A stretch of 64,000 nucleotides of DNA from Entomomonas sp945283395 (GTDB lineage: Bacteria; Pseudomonadota; Gammaproteobacteria; Pseudomonadales; Pseudomonadaceae). Every line of letters begins with the position of its first letter. Position 1 is the stretch's first letter. Positions 59,130 through 64,000 of this stretch are shown here, piece by piece. The notes beneath the pieces are model-generated. The model saw only the letters and a program-made list of their open reading frames with translations. It was not told where the DNA came from and searched no databases. The translations under genes and the position numbers were made by a program. Location of the stretch: positions 62,001 to 126,000 of the forward strand of contig CAMLLC010000005.1 in assembly GCA_946480835.1 (NCBI GenBank), given 5' to 3'.

Positions 59130-59140
59130 AACAACTCTCT

Positions 59141-60421
59141 TTATATTTTATTTTTTATAGAGGGCAATTGTAATACAGCTACAGTACCTCTGGTATTATG
59201 ATTATACAACTTCAAGCTACCGCCTGCACGTATAATGCTAACATGACTAAGGTACAATCCCAAGCCAAACCCTTTTTCTTTAAAAGAAATGAAAGGTTTA
59301 GTTAGTTGATCTTGCAGAGTTAAAGGGAATCCTGAACCTTTATCATGAATACTAATAGTAAAATTCTTTTTAGTCCATGCCAACTTAATTTCAATATCTT
59401 CAGGACTAGCATCTGCTGCATTATTTAAAATATTTAATAGTGCTTGGGTAATGGTAGTATGAGGTCTGAAAACAGGCTCATTATCCGTATCAAGACATTG
59501 ATAACTATAACTTACTTCTGGCCGCATTAAATGCCAACGTTGCAAAACCAAGTTTAACCAACTAGTTACAAACTGTAATTTAATATCATGTAGCCTTTCC
59601 GCCTCAGCTGCTCTGACTAGCTGCTGCAAACTCCCTTTACAAAGTTGTACTTGGGTTCGTAATACGGCTAAATCTTCTTGTAATTTATCATCATCTCTAT
59701 AAGTTTCCTGTAGGTCCGTAAGTAAAACATTCATGGTAGATAAAGGAGTTCCCAACTCATGCGCAGCGCCAGCTGCTTGTGTTGCCACAGCTAATAACTG
59801 TTGATCGTGTAAACCTTCTTCTCGCCATTCAGCTATTTTATAATCTTGTTGTCTAAGCGCTATAGCCATTTGGCTTACAAAAAAGCCTATCAGTATGGTT
59901 GAAAAAGTAAAACTAAGCCACATGCCTACTAAATGAAGATTAATTAATAAAGTTTCACTATAGCCAGCCCATAACTCTTGAAAATGTAAAGGAATATTCC
60001 AAATCCAAAGAAAACTATAACCCAAAATGGCATAACATACTAAGCACAATGTATAAAACCAAGGTAAAGTTGCGGCGGCAATAGTAACGGGCACTAAAAA
60101 ATATGAGACGAAAGGATTAGTAGCACCTCCCGTACAATAGAGTAAAATACAATGAATTGTTAAATCGTAAGATAGTTGAATAGTATATTCAATATCTGAA
60201 ATAGGCCAAGAAATATAGTTTAACCTTATGACTGTTAATATACAGAGTATTATCGAGGCTGCAAAAGTAACAATTAATATTTCCCAAGGTAAATCAAATA
60301 GTTTGTATACATAGCAAAGAGCAACCGAAGTTACCTGCAATGCTAATACTAGCACTCTAATTAAGACTAAGCACCAAAGATTGAGGCGGCTAGCAAAAAA
60401 CCATTTAGCAGGGACTAGCAT
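59141..60421 (-). CDS. roxS: RoxS/RegB-type redox sensor kinase
   Basis: A 426-residue kinase with six N-terminal membrane segments. The RegB ubiquinone-linked loop GGATNPFVSYFLVPV (near residue 98) is present, followed by the H-box AGAAHELGTPLSTMN and ATPase motifs NILNNAADASPEDIE, DKGSGFP and KEGFGLGLYLSH. RegB-type kinases respond to the redox state of the quinone pool. I choose ATG 60421 rather than the TTG at 60436, as AAGG lies seven bases upstream. First gene of the four-gene unit; divergent from poxB. Confidence 0.93.
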   Translation of the reverse strand: MLVPAKWFFASRLNLWCLVLIRVLVLALQVTSVALCYVYKLFDLPWEILIVTFAASIILCILTVIRLNYISWPISDIEYTIQLSYDLTIHCILLYCTGGATNPFVSYFLVPVTIAAATLPWFYTLCLVCYAILGYSFLWIWNIPLHFQELWAGYSETLLINLHLVGMWLSFTFSTILIGFFVSQMAIALRQQDYKIAEWREEGLHDQQLLAVATQAAGAAHELGTPLSTMNVLLTDLQETYRDDDKLQEDLAVLRTQVQLCKGSLQQLVRAAEAERLHDIKLQFVTSWLNLVLQRWHLMRPEVSYSYQCLDTDNEPVFRPHTTITQALLNILNNAADASPEDIEIKLAWTKKNFTISIHDKGSGFPLTLQDQLTKPFISFKEKGFGLGLYLSHVSIIRAGGSLKLYNHNTRGTVAVLQLPSIKNKI

Positions 60422-60576
60422 AGAAACCTTTGTCAAGAAAAAAGTAAGTTATAGGTTACATTGTAGGGCTCATGAAAATAAATGCAACATTTTCCATTCT
60501 CAACAGTCAATCCATCAAATGAACCTAAATCACCAACATCTTTTCATTATATAAATCTCTTAAAGGAAAATTATCT
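60422..60576. promoter_or_regulatory. divergent promoter region of roxS and poxB
   Basis: The 155 bases between the two start codons must contain both promoters. A TATATAA-like -10 element sits near 60550, 25 bases before poxB, and AAAGGA precedes its ATG. No RoxR site could be fixed by eye. In pseudomonads poxB is known to respond to oxidative and RoxSR-type control, so a shared operator is plausible (inference). Confidence 0.45.
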
Positions 60577-62298
60577 ATGAAAAATAAAAGAGTTGCCCAG
60601 ATAATAGTAGAAACTTTACAAGAGGCCGGGGTAAAACACTGCTATGGTATTGTAGGAGACACGTTAAACTATGTCACGGACGCTATTCATACTAGCAATA
60701 TTGAATGGATACATGTGCGTCACGAAGAGGTCGCTGCTTTTGCTGCGGGAGCAGAAGCCTATATTACTGATAGATTAACCGCATGTGCAGGATCTTGCGG
60801 ACCAGGTAGTTTACACTTTATCAATGGGTTATTTGAAGCTCACCGCAATGGTGCTCCTGTTATCTTAATAGCTAGTCAATTAGCCACCCATACATTAGGC
60901 ACAGATTTTCCACAAGAAGTTGATTTTAGAACTATTTATAGAGCTTGCTCGGTATTTTGTGAGCAAATTAATGATCCTGCTGATGCAAAACGTATTACTA
61001 CTATGGCCGCCCAAGCAGCACTAAATAAACATGGAGTGGCTGTTATTATATTACCAATTAATATAAGCCAAGCAGAAATTGCTGATAGTTCAGCCATTAA
61101 GACTTACTCACCAGCACCTTGTATTCGGCCTAATGATGAAGAATTAGTTCAAATAGCCGAGTTAATAGCCAAAGGTAATCACATAGGTATTTATGCAGGT
61201 CTAGGTTGTAAAGATTGTCATGATGAATTAATAGCATTAGCTAGCAAACTTAAAGCCCCCATCGCTCATACCTCTCGAGCAAAAGATTTTGTCGAGTATG
61301 ACAACCCTTATAATATAGGTATGACGGGCATGTTAGGAATTGAATCTGGTTTTCATATGATTAAAAACTGCGATACTCTTCTTATATTAGGCGCTGACTT
61401 TGCTTGGCCTCAATTTTATCCTGATCAAGCTACTATTATTCAGATAGATAAAGAAGCTAAACATTTAGGGAAAAGACACCCTATCAACTTTGGAGCGGTA
61501 GGGGATATAAAAACGACTTTACAAGCATTACAACCTCTACTTACAGGAAAACAAGAAGTTAGTTTTTTAAATGAATATCAAAAAATGTATCAAGTGGCCA
61601 CAGCTAAACTAGATAAAAAAGCTAAAGCTACAAAAGAAGGATTTATAAGACCTCAATTCTTGCTACAGTTACTAGATCAATATGCTAATGATGATGCTAT
61701 GTTTACTGCTGACGGTGGCTCTGCTATGGTATGGTTATTACGCCATATTACCACTAATGGCAAAAGACGCACTCTAACTAGTTTAAAACATGGTACTATG
61801 GCTAATGCTATGCCGCAAGCATTGGGTCTACAAAAAGCATTTCCTAACAAACAAATTATCGCTATCTCTGGTGATGGGGGGCTTACTATGTTGTTAGGTG
61901 ATTTACTTACCGCAATTCAGGAAAAATTACCTATTAAAGTAGTGGTATTAAATAATGCCTCCCTTAACTTTGTTGAATTAGAGCAAAAAGTGGAAGGACT
62001 AGTTGATAATTATACTGATCTTAAAAACCCAGATTTTGCTAAATTAGCTGAAGTCATTGGTTTCTATGCTCGCAAGGTTACTCAAGGAGATGAATTAGAA
62101 GAAGCTATTAAAGAATTCTTATCTCAGTCTGGACCCGCTCTACTAGATGTTTATACTAGCCCTAATGAATTAGTAATGCCACCTAAAATAGAAATAGGAC
62201 AAGTAATGGGTATGGCTCTATATGGAGCTAAAGCCACCTTAGGCGGACGAGGCAAAGAAGTATTTGAGTTATTAGTAGATAATTTTATAAAAAAATAG
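60577..62298 (+). CDS. poxB: pyruvate dehydrogenase (quinone) / pyruvate oxidase
   Basis: A 573-residue ThDP enzyme that oxidises pyruvate to acetate and CO2 and reduces ubiquinone at the membrane. The catalytic glutamate is in WIHVRHEEVAAFAAGAEA, the ThDP-Mg motif in ISGDGGLTMLLGDLLTA with the partner NNASLNFVELE, and the C-terminal region ends with the membrane-binding-type tail. Length as in Pseudomonas PoxB. Divergent from roxSR; the link to quinone redox sensing makes regulatory coupling credible. Convergent with the rhomboid gene, one base apart. Confidence 0.93.
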   Translation: MKNKRVAQIIVETLQEAGVKHCYGIVGDTLNYVTDAIHTSNIEWIHVRHEEVAAFAAGAEAYITDRLTACAGSCGPGSLHFINGLFEAHRNGAPVILIASQLATHTLGTDFPQEVDFRTIYRACSVFCEQINDPADAKRITTMAAQAALNKHGVAVIILPINISQAEIADSSAIKTYSPAPCIRPNDEELVQIAELIAKGNHIGIYAGLGCKDCHDELIALASKLKAPIAHTSRAKDFVEYDNPYNIGMTGMLGIESGFHMIKNCDTLLILGADFAWPQFYPDQATIIQIDKEAKHLGKRHPINFGAVGDIKTTLQALQPLLTGKQEVSFLNEYQKMYQVATAKLDKKAKATKEGFIRPQFLLQLLDQYANDDAMFTADGGSAMVWLLRHITTNGKRRTLTSLKHGTMANAMPQALGLQKAFPNKQIIAISGDGGLTMLLGDLLTAIQEKLPIKVVVLNNASLNFVELEQKVEGLVDNYTDLKNPDFAKLAEVIGFYARKVTQGDELEEAIKEFLSQSGPALLDVYTSPNELVMPPKIEIGQVMGMALYGAKATLGGRGKEVFELLVDNFIKK

Positions 62299-62299
62299 C

Positions 62300-62857
62300 C
62301 TATATCTTTTTCTGCTTAAGGGCTAATGCTCTTAAGCAGTTATTATGCCCCATTAGCCAAGCGAAAGACACGCCGGCTACTATACCAGCAATATGACCCT
62401 CGAAAGATACTCTACTATGAGGCAATATTCCCCAAATTAAACCCCCATAAACTATAAATACTAAAAAACCTATCAGAATATTTTTGATTGTTCTTTCAAA
62501 CAATGCATTAGCCATAAGTAATGCCCATAAGCCAAAAATCCAACCACTTGCTCCTATATGGTAAGCAGTACGCCCAAACAACCAAACGAATAGCCCAGAT
62601 AGTAATATAATGAAAATACTTGCTATTATAAAATATCGTTCAGAACGTAAAAGGCAAAGCCATGCTAGCACTATAAAGGCTGATAAATTGCTAACTAAAT
62701 GATTAATATCAACATGAATCCAGGTGGATATTATTATCCCCCATAGCCCACTTAAATGCCTTGGTAATATCCCTAAATTATTTAATTGGCCGCCTAATGC
62801 TATATTGGCACCATGCACCAGCACCATGATAGCAGCTAATGCTAAAACTAATCGCAC
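62300..62857 (-). CDS. rhomboid-family intramembrane serine protease
   Basis: A 185-residue membrane protease with about six membrane helices. The catalytic serine is in the family motif HIGASGWIFGLW and the catalytic histidine in SFEGHIAGIVAG; the asparagine-bearing loop HVDINHLVSN matches the oxyanion region (HxxxxHxxxN). Translation starts with GTG directly after the upstream TAG stop, so the pair is coupled. It may be a rhombosortase-type enzyme or a general rhomboid; substrate unknown. Its neighbour upstream is an obvious candidate partner. Confidence 0.88.
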   Translation of the reverse strand: MRLVLALAAIMVLVHGANIALGGQLNNLGILPRHLSGLWGIIISTWIHVDINHLVSNLSAFIVLAWLCLLRSERYFIIASIFIILLSGLFVWLFGRTAYHIGASGWIFGLWALLMANALFERTIKNILIGFLVFIVYGGLIWGILPHSRVSFEGHIAGIVAGVSFAWLMGHNNCLRALALKQKKI

Positions 62858-64000
62858 CTAGTTTTTCTGATCCTCATGATAAATAGTTTTAGTAGTCTCC
62901 CCTGACTTAACTCTTGTTTCGATAGATTGCTTAGGATGCATTCCTATATGCACGCCTAGTAATCTAAGCTCCTTGATAATATCTTGCATACGTTGATGAT
63001 TACGCAAATCTATTTCCAGTTTCTTATCCATAGTTTTAAGCAATGGCATAAAGCTGTACTCTAAAGTTTCTGCTAAGGTAGTTAGTACTGCATCTAATCC
63101 TGGGACAGGTTGATTAACCACTTGCACATTAGTTTCCGGCTTATCTTGAAGTGCCTCACTGATATGAGTAAGGGGCTTAATAACCTCATCCCAAGGTGCT
63201 ACTTCAGGTTTTCTATCTAATGCTTTAGCCATATGAGCTAACACCCCTATGGCTTCATCCCAAGGAGTAGACTCTGATTGCTGTTTAATAATTGTTATCA
63301 TTTCTGCAAATCGCTCTAGCAAATGATTCCATGGAGCCTTATCAGGCTCTGGACGCGCCGCAATGTTTCGGACACCATCAGCTAAATCAACTAATTGAGC
63401 TACTACCCTATTTCCTACATTATCATCGCCTCCCATAGCTTTATTACGCAGGAAGTCATCCTTAATTTGTTGCCAACGCTGTTGCTGCTGATCTGTCATA
63501 TTCCCACGAATCTCAGCAAGTTTCAACAAATTCTCTTCCGCACCAGTCGTCAATAATTGTGCCTCGCCTTGGTAATGGTCTTCTAATAATTGGGCTAGTT
63601 CCTGTTGATTCATGACAGCCGTTATTTTTTCTGCCAACTTATTCATATTACGATAACTTCCCTGTAATTTAAAAGGTGGTTCTACTCGATATTTATCAGC
63701 TTGTGCAGCGCTAGCAATATATTGCAAGTTTATCTTATAAACCAAATCACGTACTCTAATAAGATGCTGTAAGGTGGCTATAATCTCATTGATCTCTGCA
63801 CCACTATAATCATAGCTAAGTTCATTGCTAGAAAAAGGTTTATCTTCGGCTTTATCAATAAAACGATATAAATCTGCCATATCTCTGGTAGCTAGTGGTG
63901 CTAGTATCGGGTTAGAAGTTAAGCAATTTTCTAAATAACTTAACTTAAAGACATCCTCCATTCCTCCTAATACATCACCTAAATTATAAATATCAGCACG
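62858..64000 (-). CDS. unknown protein with tryptophan repeats, 5' partial at right edge
   Basis: The frame is open to the window end (13 codons before the first ATG at 63961), so the N-terminus is probably outside. The visible part has helical segments, then three spaced repeats at about residues 212, 238 and 265 from ATG 63961, each opening with an (A/T)PW(N/D) motif (KAPWNHLLERF, TPWDEAIGVLA, APWDEVIKPLT) followed by a helix and a charged spacer, and a charged tail. No signal peptide is visible, and I do not recognise the family. It overlaps by contact with the rhomboid gene downstream. Confidence 0.75.
   Translation of the reverse strand, partial: RADIYNLGDVLGGMEDVFKLSYLENCLTSNPILAPLATRDMADLYRFIDKAEDKPFSSNELSYDYSGAEINEIIATLQHLIRVRDLVYKINLQYIASAAQADKYRVEPPFKLQGSYRNMNKLAEKITAVMNQQELAQLLEDHYQGEAQLLTTGAEENLLKLAEIRGNMTDQQQQRWQQIKDDFLRNKAMGGDDNVGNRVVAQLVDLADGVRNIAARPEPDKAPWNHLLERFAEMITIIKQQSESTPWDEAIGVLAHMAKALDRKPEVAPWDEVIKPLTHISEALQDKPETNVQVVNQPVPGLDAVLTTLAETLEYSFMPLLKTMDKKLEIDLRNHQRMQDIIKELRLLGVHIGMHPKQSIETRVKSGETTKTIYHEDQKN

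Noticed and set aside
1..64000. CRISPR arrays, prophage, tRNA or rRNA genes
   Set aside because: I looked for evenly spaced repeats, phage structural genes and cloverleaf-type sequences and saw none, although a systematic scan for tRNAs by covariance model was not possible here.

Overview
The window is AT-rich throughout and gene content is that of a gammaproteobacterium close to the Pseudomonadaceae. Supporting signs are ThrH (a Pseudomonas-type HAD enzyme), a FimX-like pilus regulator next to psd and a RhdA-type rhodanese (the fimX/psd/rhdA neighbourhood known in Pseudomonas), RoxS/RoxR (RegB/RegA), PhoP/PhoQ, a DUF2333 protein, and UbiU/UbiV/UbiT. The low GC, several decaying genes and a broken insertion sequence fit a host-associated pseudomonad with an eroding genome (Entomomonas-like is my guess; this is inference, not a match I could run).

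Layout. 1-4.6 kb: the 3' part of a giant radical-dehydratase-type activase (open at the left edge) and an unknown membrane protein. 4.9-10.4 kb: PLP aminotransferase, an unknown gene split by one in-frame stop, thrH, a DUF2058 gene and yaaA. 10.4-16.5 kb is the accessory stretch: an 880-base gap with a possible coding relic, a family 2 glycosyltransferase, an RgpF-like protein, a decayed membrane sulfatase/LTA-synthase-like gene, a Vat-type acetyltransferase and an IS256-family relic. 16.5-31.5 kb: yciH/DUF2333, a bile-acid-symporter-like carrier, dcd, mfd, a ClC channel, a DjlA-like J-protein with a secreted unknown, and a ubiU-ubiV-ubiT-dadA-like operon for oxygen-independent ubiquinone synthesis. 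31.9-44.7 kb: a TusA-like protein, a BepA-like M48 protease, the NAD salvage cluster pncA-pncB-nadE, fimX, psd with rhdA, a YbaY-like lipoprotein, a thioesterase, phoP-phoQ and ribE. 44.8-56.6 kb is mainly envelope: DUF1090, PepSY, two SlyB-like lipoproteins, an L,D-transpeptidase, pckA, two tandem eptA-like phosphoethanolamine transferases, a second Vat-type acetyltransferase, an EmrE-like pump and a collapsed tamA-tamB relic. 56.6-64 kb: a tight roxS-roxR-ybaK-glpK operon divergent from poxB, then a rhomboid protease and a gene running off the right edge.

Themes. Redox and oxygen adaptation recurs (RoxSR, poxB, ubiUVT, the oxygen-sensitive-type activase, yaaA). Envelope remodelling is a second theme (PhoPQ, two EptA paralogues, L,D-transpeptidase, glycine-zipper lipoproteins, BepA). 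At least four coding relics (split gene at 6.3-7.8 kb, sulfatase at 13.1-14.9 kb, IS256 transposase at 15.6-16.4 kb, tamAB at 55.2-56.6 kb) show active gene loss, concentrated in surface functions. I saw no tRNA, rRNA, CRISPR array or prophage. I found no clearly new multi-gene defence or biosynthetic system; the most informative observations are the decayed loci and the roxSR-glpK gene order.
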